64,000 nucleotides of DNA from NCBI GenBank assembly GCA_025055435.1, contig JANWWN010000001.1, positions 33,777 to 97,776 on the forward strand. The letters are read 5' to 3'. The notes under the pieces were generated by a model. It was not told the DNA's origin, made no database searches, and saw only the letters and a program-made list of their open reading frames with translations. Every line of letters starts with the position of its first letter. Position 1 is the first letter of the stretch. Below are positions 8,765-18,505 of the stretch, piece by piece. The stretch is from Cyclobacteriaceae bacterium. Lineage in GTDB: Bacteria > Bacteroidota > Bacteroidia > Cytophagales > Cyclobacteriaceae. A program made the translations under genes and the position numbers.

Positions 8765-9919
8765 TTAACGCTTTTCAATAGGTACAAACTTCAGCTCTTC
8801 CGGACCGGTATAATTAGCGCTTGGCCGGATGATTTTTCCATCCAGGCGTTGCTCAATAACATGGGCACTCCATCCTGTTACACGCGACATGACGAATATA
8901 GGAGTGAACATGGCCGTAGGTATGCCCATGCGGTGATAGGAAACAGCCGAAAACCAGTCAAGGTTGGGGAACATCTTTTTCTCATTCCACATCAGGGATT
9001 CGATGCGTTCGGCAATGTTATACAATAACATGTCGCCTGATTCTTCCGAAAGTTGTTTGGCTACTCTTTTGATGATTTCATTTCGCGGGTCGGAGATGGT
9101 GTAAACCGGATGACCAAAACCGATGATGATTTCTTTGTTGGCGATGCGTGCACGGATGTCGGCTTCGGCTTCATCGGGCGAGTGGTAACGGGCCTGAATT
9201 TCGAAAGCCACTTCATTGGCGCCACCATGCTTTGGGCCTCGCAGGGCCCCGATAGCGCCGCTGATGCTGGAATACATATCCGAACCCGTACCGGCAATTA
9301 CGCGGCCGGTAAATGTAGAGGCGTTAAACTCGTGCTCGGCATAAAGTATCAGTGAAATGTGCATCGCTTTTTCCCACGAGGCCGAAGGTTTGATGCCGTG
9401 CAGAAGATGAAGAAAATGTGCGCCAATGCTGTCGTCATCGGTCTCAACATCTATCATCCGGCCGTGGTGTGCATAATGATACCAGTAAAGTAATGCCGAC
9501 GGCAAAGAAGCCAACAGTTGGTCGGCAATGTTGCGCGCTCCGGCTACGCTGTGGTCATCTTTTTCAGGCAGGACGCAACCTAAGGCCGAAACAGCTGTGC
9601 GCAACACATCCATCGGGTGCGCGGAAGCCGGGAGTTGCTGTAACACGGTTTTAACTACAGCCGGTAAACCGCGCAACGATTTCAATTTATTTTTATATGC
9701 CCGAAGTTGCGCAGCAGAAGGGAGTTTTCCGTAGATAAGCAGATAAGCTACTTCTTCGAATTCGCAGTTTTCGGCCAGGTCATGGATATTGTAGCCGCGG
9801 TAGTGCAGCTCCTTACCGCTTCGGCCTACGGTACAAATAGCCGTGTTACCGGCAATAACGCCCGACAAGGCAACACTTTTTTTAGGCTTAAATGAGGGGT
9901 TTTGCGATTGCTCAGCCAT
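8765..9919 (-). CDS. prpC: 2-methylcitrate synthase / citrate synthase
   Basis: Condenses propionyl-CoA with oxaloacetate to give 2-methylcitrate. The 384 aa length is that of the short type II-like enzymes. Visible hallmarks are [19 protein letters not shown] near the N-terminus, the catalytic-histidine segment [13 protein letters not shown], the segment [11 protein letters not shown], and [14 protein letters not shown], a form typical of methylcitrate synthases. It overlaps prpB by eight bases and precedes prpD, which makes a dedicated propionate role more likely than the TCA-cycle role. Confidence 0.94.
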   Translation of the reverse strand: MAEQSQNPSFKPKKSVALSGVIAGNTAICTVGRSGKELHYRGYNIHDLAENCEFEEVAYLLIYGKLPSAAQLRAYKNKLKSLRGLPAVVKTVLQQLPASAHPMDVLRTAVSALGCVLPEKDDHSVAGARNIADQLLASLPSALLYWYHYAHHGRMIDVETDDDSIGAHFLHLLHGIKPSASWEKAMHISLILYAEHEFNASTFTGRVIAGTGSDMYSSISGAIGALRGPKHGGANEVAFEIQARYHSPDEAEADIRARIANKEIIIGFGHPVYTISDPRNEIIKRVAKQLSEESGDMLLYNIAERIESLMWNEKKMFPNLDWFSAVSYHRMGIPTAMFTPIFVMSRVTGWSAHVIEQRLDGKIIRPSANYTGPEELKFVPIEKR

Positions 9920-10829
9920 TTTTCTTTTGTTTAAAGAGTTCGTCTAATTTTTGTTCATACGTGTAGTATCCGATGCTTTGGTAAAGTTCTTCACGGGTTT
10001 GCATCGTATCTAACACCTGTTTTTGCGTACCATCGCGGCGGATATGCCGGTACACATTTAATGCGGCTTTGTTGGCAGCGCGAAATGCCGATAACGGATA
10101 AAGCACCAGTGCCACGCCAGCTTCTCTTAGCTCATCAAGGGTAAATAACGGAGTTAAACCAAATTCGGTGATATTAGCCAACACCGGTAATCCGGTTGCT
10201 TCAGCAAACCGGGTGTATTGGTTGAGTTCGGTTACGGCTTCGGCAAAAATAAAATCGGCACCGGCTTCTTTATAAGCTAATGCTCTCTCGATGGCCTTTT
10301 CCAGTCCTTCGCTTGCGATGGCATCGGTTCGCGCTCCGATAACAAAATGTTCATCAATGCGGGCATCGGCAGCGGCTTTAATCCGGTCGGTCATCTCTTC
10401 TTTACTTACCAGTTCCTTTCCCGGACGATGGCCACAGCGCTTGGCTCCCACCTGATCTTCCAGGTGAAGGGCGGCCGCACCTGCTTTGATAAGAGATTTC
10501 ACGGTACGTGCTATGTTAAAAGCAGATGGCCCAAATCCGGTATCTACATCAACCAGCAGCGGGGTATCGGTTACGTTGGTAATCCGGTTCACATCGGTCA
10601 AAACATCATCGAGTGTGGTGATGCCCAGATCGGGTATGCCCAGGGAACCGGCAGCCACGCCGCCACCCGAAAGGTATAAGGCGTTAAATCCGCTTTGTAC
10701 GGCCAGCAAGGCATGGTTGGCATTTATGGCACCTACAATTTGCAGGGGCTTTTCCTTTTTCATCGCTTCGCGGAAGCGAAGGCCGGCAGAACGATTATGG
10801 GGTGAATGCGCCATGAATTTGATTTTCAA
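9912..10829 (-). CDS. prpB: 2-methylisocitrate lyase
   Basis: Cleaves 2-methylisocitrate to pyruvate and succinate, the last step of the methylcitrate cycle. The 305 aa protein belongs to the isocitrate lyase/PEP mutase barrel family. It shows [14 protein letters not shown], the metal-site DVDTGFG, and the loop [13 protein letters not shown] with the catalytic cysteine. It is the first gene of prpBCD, with a TAGTTTTG promoter element 20 bases upstream. No PrpR-type regulator is encoded beside it. Confidence 0.96.
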   Translation of the reverse strand: MKIKFMAHSPHNRSAGLRFREAMKKEKPLQIVGAINANHALLAVQSGFNALYLSGGGVAAGSLGIPDLGITTLDDVLTDVNRITNVTDTPLLVDVDTGFGPSAFNIARTVKSLIKAGAAALHLEDQVGAKRCGHRPGKELVSKEEMTDRIKAAADARIDEHFVIGARTDAIASEGLEKAIERALAYKEAGADFIFAEAVTELNQYTRFAEATGLPVLANITEFGLTPLFTLDELREAGVALVLYPLSAFRAANKAALNVYRHIRRDGTQKQVLDTMQTREELYQSIGYYTYEQKLDELFKQKKNG

Positions 10830-10848
10830 GCAATGAACCTGAACGGTG

Positions 10849-10876
10849 CAAAACTAAAACAATTCAACTACTGCAA
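10849..10876 (-). promoter_or_regulatory. Candidate promoter of prpBCD
   Basis: On the minus strand the segment 10856-10849 reads TAGTTTTG, a match to TAnnTTTG, and a TTG lies at 10876-10874, 17 bases upstream, slightly short of the usual 19-21. Transcription would begin about 15 bases before the prpB ATG. Confidence 0.45.
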
Positions 10877-10927
10877 TGAAGTTTTTGTGAAGTGTTTGAA
10901 AAAAACGAAATGATATCGGACAGAACA

Positions 10928-11674
10928 CTAATGTCCGGCTAAAATTTTTCGGGCTCGTTCCGCATCTTCGGGCGAATCAATGCCCAGGGTTTCCAGGTTG
11001 GTTTCCAAAACAGTAATGGAATATCCGTTGTCCAGCCACCGCAACTGCTCCAGCGATTCGGTTTGTTCAAGTGCACTTACGGGAAGGTGCGTAAGCTGCT
11101 TTAAGATGTCGGTGCGGTAGGCATACATTCCGATATGTTTATAGCAATTGCCGTGGTTTATCCATTCGTTTTCGGGATAGTTGCGCAAATGTGGTATGGG
11201 CGAACGACTGAAATAAAGGGCCTTGCCCTTCACATTAAAAACCACCTTGACCACATTCGGGTTGAAGATGGAGGCCGGGTCATCTATTTTTTTTGCCAAA
11301 GTGGCTATTTCCACATTTCCATCCAGCGCTCCGGCCAACAGGTCAATCTGCTCCGGCTGAATGAAGGGTTCATCGCCCTGAACGTTTACGACATAATCAA
11401 ACGAACCTTTCAGTAACTGAAGCGCTTCATAGCAACGATCGGTACCGCTTACGTGATCTGCCCGGGTCATTACAGCATGACCACCAAACGACTGCACGTG
11501 ATTAAAAATACGTTCGTCATCGGTGGCCACCACCACTTCCTGTATGCGTGTTGCTTTCTGCGCTTGCTCAAACACGCGCTGAATCATGGTTTTACCGCCT
11601 AAGTCAATCAACGGTTTACCGGGAAAGCGGGTGGAGGCATATCGAGCCGGAATGATGGCGAGTATGGAATGCAT
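10928..11674 (-). CDS. kdsB: 3-deoxy-manno-octulosonate cytidylyltransferase
   Basis: Activates Kdo as CMP-Kdo for the inner core of lipopolysaccharide, in the cytoplasm. The 248 aa product has the nucleotidyltransferase start IIPARYASTRFPGKPL, then VVATDDERI, the magnesium-binding VNVQGDEPF, and SRSPIPHLR, all typical of KdsB. Its ATG shares the A of the preceding gene's stop (TAATG at 11676-11672), so it is translationally coupled to the ferredoxin reductase gene, with which it has no obvious functional link. Confidence 0.96.
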   Translation of the reverse strand: MHSILAIIPARYASTRFPGKPLIDLGGKTMIQRVFEQAQKATRIQEVVVATDDERIFNHVQSFGGHAVMTRADHVSGTDRCYEALQLLKGSFDYVVNVQGDEPFIQPEQIDLLAGALDGNVEIATLAKKIDDPASIFNPNVVKVVFNVKGKALYFSRSPIPHLRNYPENEWINHGNCYKHIGMYAYRTDILKQLTHLPVSALEQTESLEQLRWLDNGYSITVLETNLETLGIDSPEDAERARKILAGH

Positions 11675-12813
11675 TATCCGATTTCTATGATTACATCATC
11701 CGTAAGCGGGTGGCCCACGCAGGTAAGCACATAGCCTTCATCGCGTTCGGCCTGCGAAAGCCCTTCTTCTTCATCCAGTTTCACCTTTCCGGATATCGCT
11801 TTGCCGCGGCAGGCCGTGCATAAACCGCTCTGACAGGAATAAGGCAGGTCAATGCCCTGGTCGAGGGCCGTTTCCAGAATGGTGCGGTTGGGTTCTACCA
11901 TGATTTTGTATTCCTGGCCATCGTAGCGGATGGTCACCAAACGTGCTTTGTTTTCAGAGGCCGGTTCTTCCTGCTTTTTATCCTTATCCAGGATACCCTG
12001 AACAAAACTTTCTTTGAAGATTTTTTCCTTCGGGATGTTCCGCATTGCCAACAGGGTTTCTACGTTTTTCATCATCCCTTCAGGACCGCACATCAGGTAA
12101 GTGGTTTTATCAATGCCCCAGTCGGGTATGCGTTCAAACAGCTTGGTCAGCATATCGTGGTTCAGCAAACCGGAATAGCCCTGCCAGTTCATGGGTGCAT
12201 TATCGAGTACATGGATGACGTGCAGCCGTCCCTGGTAGTTGGTTTCCCATTTTGCCAGCTCGTCTTTAAAAATAATGCTGTCAATGTTGCGGTTGCAGTA
12301 AATCAGCGAGCAGATGCTTTCCGGTTCCTGGGTAAGAATGCTTTTGATGATGGACATCATGGGTGTAATGCCCGATCCGCCCGCAAACATGATGATGTGA
12401 CGTTTACGGTTTTTATCGTATTCGGTGGTGAACTGCCCCATGGGCTCCATCACCTTGATCACATCTCCGGGCTTGACGTTGTCGTTCAGCCAGTTGCTTA
12501 CCAGACCATTTTCCACGCGTTTTACGGTTACGGCCAGATCTTCATCGGTAAAGGGAGAGGAGCAGAGTGAATAGGCCCTGCGCACTTCTTTTCCGTTGAG
12601 GTTAAGAATAAGCGTAAGAAATTGTCCGGATTTGTACTGAATTTTGCCTGAAGGCGGGTGGGCAAAAACGATGGAAATAGCGTCCGCTGTTTCTCGGATT
12701 ACATTCTTAACGGTCAGATTAAAATAGTGCTGGGTTCGCTCGTCTTTCTTTTTAAATAATCCAAAAGCCACGGCAGAAAAATTTTGAGGCAAAGGTAAAA
12801 CAAATTGTATCAC
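11674..12813 (-). CDS. PaaE-like flavodoxin/ferredoxin-NADP reductase with C-terminal [2Fe-2S] domain
   Basis: Electron-transfer protein of 379 aa that would pass electrons from NAD(P)H through FAD to a plant-type iron-sulfur cluster. Domain order is FAD (RRAYSLCSSP, about 95-104), NAD(P) (AGGSGITPMMSI, about 144-155; MCGPEGMM) and then [2Fe-2S] with SCQSGLCTACRG and a distal LTCVGH. This order matches PaaE and similar oxygenase reductases and differs from NqrF, where the cluster comes first. No partner oxygenase is adjacent. The first 20 or so residues are poorly conserved in character, so the true start could be a little downstream. Confidence 0.85.
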   Translation of the reverse strand: MIQFVLPLPQNFSAVAFGLFKKKDERTQHYFNLTVKNVIRETADAISIVFAHPPSGKIQYKSGQFLTLILNLNGKEVRRAYSLCSSPFTDEDLAVTVKRVENGLVSNWLNDNVKPGDVIKVMEPMGQFTTEYDKNRKRHIIMFAGGSGITPMMSIIKSILTQEPESICSLIYCNRNIDSIIFKDELAKWETNYQGRLHVIHVLDNAPMNWQGYSGLLNHDMLTKLFERIPDWGIDKTTYLMCGPEGMMKNVETLLAMRNIPKEKIFKESFVQGILDKDKKQEEPASENKARLVTIRYDGQEYKIMVEPNRTILETALDQGIDLPYSCQSGLCTACRGKAISGKVKLDEEEGLSQAERDEGYVLTCVGHPLTDDVIIEIG

Positions 12814-12833
12814 GTAAAGTTTGTGGTTCAGAC

Positions 12834-15083
12834 TTAAATATTAAGCCAGTACGTGAGCTTGAGCACCAATGCGCGGTTTTTGCTGCCGAAGGGTGAGGGC
12901 AAATAATTTTCAGTATATACAATAAAGAAATCGGAAGCCGGCTGGAAGCGCCATTGAAATCTTGCATTGAGATTGATGTTATCCAACAGGTTATTATACT
13001 GTATAAAAGTGGTGAGAAAAATCTTGTTGGTAAACGTAACATCCAAACGCGGACCCAACAGAAAAAGCCGGCGCTTCCCGTATGCTTCGCCCAGGTCAAT
13101 GTCTTCGTAGGCAAAGCGTGCTGAAATACTCCCATAAGGCTGATAGCGATAATTGATTTCGCCGGAAGCGTTGAGCCGCCTACCCGTGTAAAATCCGCCA
13201 TAGCCGGTCTGCAGGTTGTAATTAAACAGCTTGCGGTTATCCGACTGATACTCGAGTTGAATTTGCTTCCACGTAAATTCATCACCTGACTGATAAGCCG
13301 GGCCGCCAATCGGATTAAAATCAAAAGTAAGGTATTGATAGGTATAACTGGTATAGAGCATCACGGAAGAAGTATTCAGAAAATCTACCGAATAACCCAA
13401 CTCAGCAATTTCATCCGTTCGCAGTCCGGAGGGAATCCAGCCCGCATTCAGTTCAACGTAAGGTCCGTAATTAGCAACCACTTTGCTTTTCGGATAGGTA
13501 AGATACTCCGAACGCATAAAGGCTCCGGTAAAACCCGGATAAACCGTAAGGTTCGGAACGAAACCGGCTTCGGCATTGAAGTTTTCTCCCAGCAGTTGTA
13601 CGCCACCCATTAACGAAAGCCTCCTGCCGAAATATCCGAGAAATGTTCCGGCTGAGTATGTGTTTTCGGAGTTGAATTCATCAAACGACCTGTGGTAATA
13701 AATGTCTCCGCGGAACTGGTTGTTTTTCGAGTTGATGTTAAAGTCAAATCCCGCTACGCGGTTGTAGTGATTAAAGCGATAGGTGGTATCGCTGCCGTTG
13801 ATGATTTCGCGCACCAGACCCGGCTGATAATAGACAGCCGGATTGTATTGGCCCAGTCCGAAAGACTGTTTGTTCACAACAAAAAAATCCACATTCGAGC
13901 GTTCCAGAATTTGCCGTTGAACAATGGCCATGGTATAGTTTTGATCGGGGAGACCCAGTTCTGATTTTTTACGGGTGTGAATGTTGAGCAGGCCTACGCG
14001 CCAGTCTTTACCCATTTTGCCGCTCAGGCGCGCACCATATAAAATGGGCACGCGCTGCAGGAATCCGCTGCTGTCGAAGGCCAGGCCAATGCGCCTGCTG
14101 AAGAATGGGCGTGAATCCGGAAAACCGGGTTGCGCAAACAGGTCGCTGTTCTCCAGGAAAAACTGGCGCAGTTCGGGAAACTGAAATTCAAATCGCGTAA
14201 GGTTAATTACCTGCCTGTCCACTTCCACCTGCGAAAAGTCAGGGTTAAAGGTTAAATCCAGATTGAGTGAAGGCGTAACGCCCACCTTGGCATCGAAGCC
14301 GGCAAGCAGGTCTGATGAGGTGGGTGTTAGTCTCTGATTGTCTTTGGAAAAAGAGGAAGCAACATAAGGTATAAACGAAATATTGGTACCTGCTTTCGGC
14401 AGTTCATCATCCCAGATTAGCTTACCGCTCCAGGCAAATGAAGCAGGCAGATACTGAACCGGTGTGGCAATCCAGCTGGAAACCTGATTGCGCTCCAGGT
14501 CGTTGCGCAGAATATTGAAATTCCATTCACCACGGTTATACCGGATTGATTTAAACGGTATGGCCAGCTCGGCTGTCCACTTTCCCGGTTCACGGGTTAC
14601 TGCACTGTACCACTTGTTATCCCAAAAAGCGGAATAGTCTTCCGGGTCAGCTCCTCCGTTGGCCATGAGCCCTTCGCGCTGCACGCCGTAAGGAGTGATG
14701 TTAAAATAAAATCCGTTGGTATAATCATTATACGGATCAAAATAAAAACCCACATTGTCATTGAACCGGAATTCAAAATCACGGCGCAGCGATTGTACAA
14801 CAGGGTCTTCACCATCATCTTCGCATTCAAATGCCAGATAGAGAAAGGTATCGTCAAAAGTTATACGAAAGGCAGTCTGATTTACGGGTGGCACCGAATC
14901 GTAAGGTTTGCTCATGAAAAATCCGCTTTCCACCCGGGCGCTTTGCCAGCTTTTTTCATTCAATATTCCGTCAATGGTAATCTTATCTGTTGCACGACGG
15001 GCGTGATAGGCTGTGCCGCGCGGATGTTGGGACCAGGCAGAGGTGGTTACCAGTAAAAAAAGAATAAGGGTTCGATAGAACAT
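12834..15083 (-). CDS. DUF5916 outer-membrane protein with N-terminal CBM9-like domain
   Basis: Exported protein of 749 aa. Residues 1-18 form a signal peptide (hydrophobic core then AWSQ). Residues about 25-215 resemble a carbohydrate-binding family 9-like domain (ITIDGILNEKSWQSA, FRITFDDTFLYLAFECED, IPFKSIRY). The rest has the alternating aromatic pattern of a beta-barrel and ends in a hydrophobic-aromatic strand (LTYWLNI), as in outer-membrane proteins. This architecture is the DUF5916 family, common in Bacteroidota; its substrate is not known. A TAGTTTTG element sits five bases before the ATG, hinting at a very short or absent leader. Confidence 0.85.
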   Translation of the reverse strand: MFYRTLILFLLVTTSAWSQHPRGTAYHARRATDKITIDGILNEKSWQSARVESGFFMSKPYDSVPPVNQTAFRITFDDTFLYLAFECEDDGEDPVVQSLRRDFEFRFNDNVGFYFDPYNDYTNGFYFNITPYGVQREGLMANGGADPEDYSAFWDNKWYSAVTREPGKWTAELAIPFKSIRYNRGEWNFNILRNDLERNQVSSWIATPVQYLPASFAWSGKLIWDDELPKAGTNISFIPYVASSFSKDNQRLTPTSSDLLAGFDAKVGVTPSLNLDLTFNPDFSQVEVDRQVINLTRFEFQFPELRQFFLENSDLFAQPGFPDSRPFFSRRIGLAFDSSGFLQRVPILYGARLSGKMGKDWRVGLLNIHTRKKSELGLPDQNYTMAIVQRQILERSNVDFFVVNKQSFGLGQYNPAVYYQPGLVREIINGSDTTYRFNHYNRVAGFDFNINSKNNQFRGDIYYHRSFDEFNSENTYSAGTFLGYFGRRLSLMGGVQLLGENFNAEAGFVPNLTVYPGFTGAFMRSEYLTYPKSKVVANYGPYVELNAGWIPSGLRTDEIAELGYSVDFLNTSSVMLYTSYTYQYLTFDFNPIGGPAYQSGDEFTWKQIQLEYQSDNRKLFNYNLQTGYGGFYTGRRLNASGEINYRYQPYGSISARFAYEDIDLGEAYGKRRLFLLGPRLDVTFTNKIFLTTFIQYNNLLDNINLNARFQWRFQPASDFFIVYTENYLPSPFGSKNRALVLKLTYWLNI

Positions 15084-15088
15084 GGTTC

Positions 15089-15096
15089 CAAAACTA
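15089..15096 (-). promoter_or_regulatory. -7-like element abutting the DUF5916 gene start
   Basis: Reads TAGTTTTG on the minus strand and ends five bases before the ATG at 15083. If used, the transcript would start at or next to the start codon. No TTG is found at the -33 distance, so chance occurrence is possible. Confidence 0.3.
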
Positions 15097-15166
15097 TGGA
15101 AAATACAAGGTTGCCCTATTCTTTTTGTATAAACTTTTATATAATAAAGGAGTTGAGTGCTTTGTT

Positions 15167-15174
15167 TATTTTTG
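15167..15174 (+). promoter_or_regulatory. Possible -7 element for purB
   Basis: Reads TATTTTTG, a match to TAnnTTTG, 17 bases before the purB GTG. There is no well-placed TTG upstream. Confidence 0.35.
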
Positions 15175-15191
15175 GGCTTTAATCAGCAATC

Positions 15192-16529
15192 GTGCAACTC
15201 CATCCGCTAACTGCCCTGTCACCGGTTGATGGCCGGTACTTTGGAATTACCCAACCACTTGCATCCTACTTTTCAGAGTACGGCCTGATGCGTTACCGCA
15301 TACGCGTAGAAGTGGAGTATTTTATCGCGCTTACCCGCACCCTTCCCGAACTTGCCGGCTTTCCACAAGCGCGGGAAGAAAAACTCCGTTCGCTTTATCT
15401 GAACTTTAATGAGCAGGAAGCCCAGTCTGTAAAGGAAATCGAAAAAACTACCAACCACGATGTGAAGGCCGTGGAGTATTATTTGAAAAGGAAGTTTGAT
15501 GATTACGGATGGGAGAAGCATAAGGAATTTATTCACTTTGGTCTTACTTCACAGGATATCAACAACACGGCTATTCCGCTTTCTTTAAAAGAATTTTTAA
15601 CTGACTGGTATTTACCCGGACTGGAAAAAATCATCAGCCGGCTTACGGAAATGGCCATTCAATGGAAGGATGTTCCCATGCTGGCGCGCACGCACGGTCA
15701 GCCGGCCTCGCCTACGCGGGTAGGAAAGGAAATTGATGTGTTTGTTGAAAGGCTGAAACGTCAAAAAGATTTATTTATCACAATTCCGCATGCGGCAAAA
15801 TTTGGCGGCGCTACCGGCAACTTCAATGCCCATCATGTGGCCTATCCGGATGTTAACTGGAAACAATTTGCTGATGCTTTTGTGCAGCAGCTGGGATTGA
15901 TACGGAGTGAACCCACAACGCAAATTGAACATTACGACAACCTGGCGGCACAGTGTGATGCTTTGAAGCGAATCAATACCATCTTACTGGACCTGTGTCG
16001 CGATATGTGGCACTACATTTCATTGGATTATTTTGTTCAGCAGGTTAATCCCAATGAAGTCGGCTCATCGGCCATGCCGCATAAAGTCAATCCGATTGAC
16101 TTTGAAAATGCCGAAGGTAATCTGGGCCTGGCCAATTCAATTTTTGAACATCTTTCTGTCAAACTGCCTGTATCGCGACTACAGCGTGACTTAACCGACA
16201 GCACGGTACTGCGCAATCTGGGCGTGCCGCTGGCACATACGTGGATTGCATTCAACTCCATCCTGCGCGGATTAAACAAAATCATATTAAATGATAAACG
16301 CCTGCGTGAAGATCTGGAGAACAACTGGGTGGTGATTGCCGAGGCCATTCAAACCATTTTGCGAAAGGAAGGTTACCCTAATCCTTATGAAGCGCTTAAG
16401 GAACTTACGCGCAAGAATGAGAAAATCGGTAAAGATGAATTCGATGCATTCATTAACGGCCTGGCCATTCCAGAGTCGCTGAAAGAAAAACTCAAAGCTA
16501 TTACGCCATTCAATTACACCGGTATATGA
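15192..16529 (+). CDS. purB: Adenylosuccinate lyase
   Basis: Catalyses two steps of purine synthesis: SAICAR to AICAR, and adenylosuccinate to AMP. The 445 aa protein has the long E. coli-type PurB features: LSPVDGRY at the N-terminus, TNHDVKAVEY, FGLTSQDINNTA, the HGQPASPT loop and the superfamily signature SSAMPHKVNPIDFENAEGN. The start is GTG at 15192; an in-frame stop begins at 15180, so no upstream start is possible. Single gene, divergent from the DUF5916 gene. Confidence 0.97.
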   Translation: MQLHPLTALSPVDGRYFGITQPLASYFSEYGLMRYRIRVEVEYFIALTRTLPELAGFPQAREEKLRSLYLNFNEQEAQSVKEIEKTTNHDVKAVEYYLKRKFDDYGWEKHKEFIHFGLTSQDINNTAIPLSLKEFLTDWYLPGLEKIISRLTEMAIQWKDVPMLARTHGQPASPTRVGKEIDVFVERLKRQKDLFITIPHAAKFGGATGNFNAHHVAYPDVNWKQFADAFVQQLGLIRSEPTTQIEHYDNLAAQCDALKRINTILLDLCRDMWHYISLDYFVQQVNPNEVGSSAMPHKVNPIDFENAEGNLGLANSIFEHLSVKLPVSRLQRDLTDSTVLRNLGVPLAHTWIAFNSILRGLNKIILNDKRLREDLENNWVVIAEAIQTILRKEGYPNPYEALKELTRKNEKIGKDEFDAFINGLAIPESLKEKLKAITPFNYTGI

Positions 16530-16708
16530 GGCTGGTGTTGTATCAATTTGAAAAAACATTTTCCCAAAACTGGCTACTTAATAACTCCTGCAAATTCTGA
16601 AACCAAATCTTCAACTGGACGGAAGCGATTTATTAAAAATTTATTTGGATAATGTTTTTAACGGCAAAATGATTATTTAATGAGCCGATCCAGCCTGTTT
16701 TTTGCTGT

Positions 16709-16716
16709 TATCTTTG
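16709..16716 (+). promoter_or_regulatory. Possible -7 element for the T9SS cargo gene
   Basis: TATCTTTG, 16 bases before the ATG at 16733, fits TAnnTTTG. The remaining intergenic stretch from 16530 shows no other clear feature. Confidence 0.4.
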
Positions 16717-16732
16717 CTGTTTTAATTGAAAA

Positions 16733-18199
16733 ATGAAACGCTTAATCCTGTTTTGTTCGATTCTTTTCTTATTGCTTGCCGGTGTTCAACTTTGGGCACA
16801 AAACTATACTTCAATAAACAGCGGTGCATGGACAACCGCTTCTAACTGGAATAATACTTCCGGATGGGGTCCCTCTACGCCACCGCTTACCTATACTTCG
16901 GGTACCATCAACGTTAATCACAACATGACCATATCGAGTGCTGCCAACTTTGGCGGTACCGGGTTTAACGTGGCAACAGGCGTAACTCTTACATCCAATG
17001 CCAACTTTACATTCTCCAATGGTACATCCAATGTTAACGGAACCATCAACGTAAATGGCAATTTCAGTGTAACCAACGGCACTACGAATATTTACGGAAC
17101 CGTAACTACTACGGGCAACCTTTCGGTTAGCGGCGGAGCCATCGTGAATGTTTACGGCACCTTGTACATCACCGGTAATGCAACCATTAATGCCAACCTG
17201 CGCATATTCCCCGGCGGAAAAGTAGTAGTTGAGGGTAACGTTACTGTGCAGAATTCAAACTACCTGACTATCGGTACCTCGGCTGCACCGCCACCGTATT
17301 CCGACATGGTAATATACGGCAATCTGATTCAGCAAAGCAGCGGAGATGTTACCATAAACCGAAACGGACGACTTGCCGTGTTTGGAAATGTAACCGACAG
17401 TGGAGGAGGAGGAACTTTTATGCAGATAAATAACGGCGGACAGGTTTATGTGCATGGAAACATAACTTACTCCGGTGGCGGCAGCTTTGTACAAAACAAT
17501 AACACCACCAATCCCTATGGATTATATGTTAACGGAACGGCAAGCTCAACCGGTGGCGGAGGCTCGATAACCAGCAACATTGGTAATCAGTCAACTATGT
17601 TTAGCACCAACCCCTCGTTTGCCAGCTGGGTGGCTTCGCAGCCCAACAGTCCATTGCCGGTAACGCTCCTATCTTTTAGTTTAAAAAGGACTGATAACGG
17701 AAGTGTCCTTGTCATGTGGTCAACTGCCTCCGAAACCGACTTTGATTATTTTGAAGTGGAACGCTCGCATAATGGCGCGGATTTTATATCGGTTGGTCGT
17801 ATTCAGGGTGCTGGTTATAACACCAACAAGGTTCAGCATTATTCCTTTACAGATACCGATCCGTTTATTGGGACCAGTTACTACCGGTTAAAGGCCGTTG
17901 ATCTGGATGGCTCGTCTGAATATTTTCAGATTTTGTCTATTGTCGTTACCGGTTCGAAGTCGTTCCATGTTTATCCGAACCCGTCTGATGGCGAGCAGGT
18001 AAATGTGGCTATAAACTTTGAGCCAATGGCCGGTGACCGGCTCATTGTGCGTGATGCGACAGGCCAGGTGGTGGTACAGCAACAGATTAATGCACAAATT
18101 CATAACCTGGTATTTGCTGAAAAACTGAGGCCAGGCATTTACCTGATTACCTACCAGTCGAAGGGCTTTTCGCACACGGAGAGGCTGGTAGTTAGGTGA
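16733..18199 (+). CDS. Secreted surface protein with type IX secretion sorting domain
   Basis: Exported protein of 488 aa. Residues 1-22 are a signal peptide ending VQLWAQ. Residues about 25-300 are Gly/Thr/Asn/Ser-rich, with short degenerate units of the type NGTxNVNGTINVNGN, suggesting a right-handed beta-helix or adhesin-like fold. Residues about 305-400 resemble a fibronectin III-like module (VLMWSTASETDFDYFEVERSHNGADF). The last 80 or so residues are a type A T9SS sorting domain: FHVYPNPSDGE, RDATGQVV and LRPGIYLITYQ. The protein is therefore predicted to cross the outer membrane through T9SS. Ligand unknown. Confidence 0.88.
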   Translation: MKRLILFCSILFLLLAGVQLWAQNYTSINSGAWTTASNWNNTSGWGPSTPPLTYTSGTINVNHNMTISSAANFGGTGFNVATGVTLTSNANFTFSNGTSNVNGTINVNGNFSVTNGTTNIYGTVTTTGNLSVSGGAIVNVYGTLYITGNATINANLRIFPGGKVVVEGNVTVQNSNYLTIGTSAAPPPYSDMVIYGNLIQQSSGDVTINRNGRLAVFGNVTDSGGGGTFMQINNGGQVYVHGNITYSGGGSFVQNNNTTNPYGLYVNGTASSTGGGGSITSNIGNQSTMFSTNPSFASWVASQPNSPLPVTLLSFSLKRTDNGSVLVMWSTASETDFDYFEVERSHNGADFISVGRIQGAGYNTNKVQHYSFTDTDPFIGTSYYRLKAVDLDGSSEYFQILSIVVTGSKSFHVYPNPSDGEQVNVAINFEPMAGDRLIVRDATGQVVVQQQINAQIHNLVFAEKLRPGIYLITYQSKGFSHTERLVVR

Positions 18200-18505
18200 G
18201 GCGTTACCTGCAACGGCCTGGGCTCCGAACCCGAAGAAATGGGCATGTCCGTCAATAAAACCCGGCACCAGTGTCTATCCTTTTAAGTCAACCATTACAG
18301 TGGATTTACCCTGTAGTTTGAGGGCTTCCTGCAGGCTTCCTGCGAAAGCGATATTTCCGTTTTGTACGGCAACCACTTCAACGTATTCGGGTTGTTCGCC
18401 TTCCATGGTGATCACGTCACCGCCGTAATAAATTGCATCAGCTTGCGCCTGATCTTGTTTTTCAGATGACGACTTGCACGAATACAGAATAACCACTTTG
18501 TCCAA
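18200..18505 (-). pseudogene. Remnant of an exported amidohydrolase (YtcJ-like), N-terminal part only
   Basis: On the minus strand, a frame reads VVILYSCKSSSEKQ, then ADAIYYGGDVITMEG and VAVQNGNIAFAG, then VDLKG, a TAG stop (18277-18275), and continues in the same frame with TLVPGFIDGHAHFFGFGAQAVAGN. This is the start of an amidohydrolase family 3 enzyme, whose metal-site HxH is in GHAHF. The TAG stands where the family has lysine, so one AAG-to-TAG change explains it. Homology ends near 18200, at the stop of the T9SS gene, so some 500 residues are missing. The lipoprotein-like N-terminus also lacks an ATG. Confidence 0.75.

Noticed and set aside
11674-12813. Possible nqrF for the incomplete nqr operon
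   Set aside because: The [2Fe-2S] domain is C-terminal, as in PaaE; NqrF has it at the N-terminus with a membrane helix, which is absent here.
16530-16732. Gap examined for an RNA gene
   Set aside because: A+T-rich with no cloverleaf, conserved stem or U-tract terminator; only a -7-like element was found.
17888-18268. Minus-strand open frame of 126 codons starting MPGFIDGHAHF
   Set aside because: Its first 23 or so codons are the continuation of the amidohydrolase pseudogene; the rest is antisense to the T9SS sorting domain.
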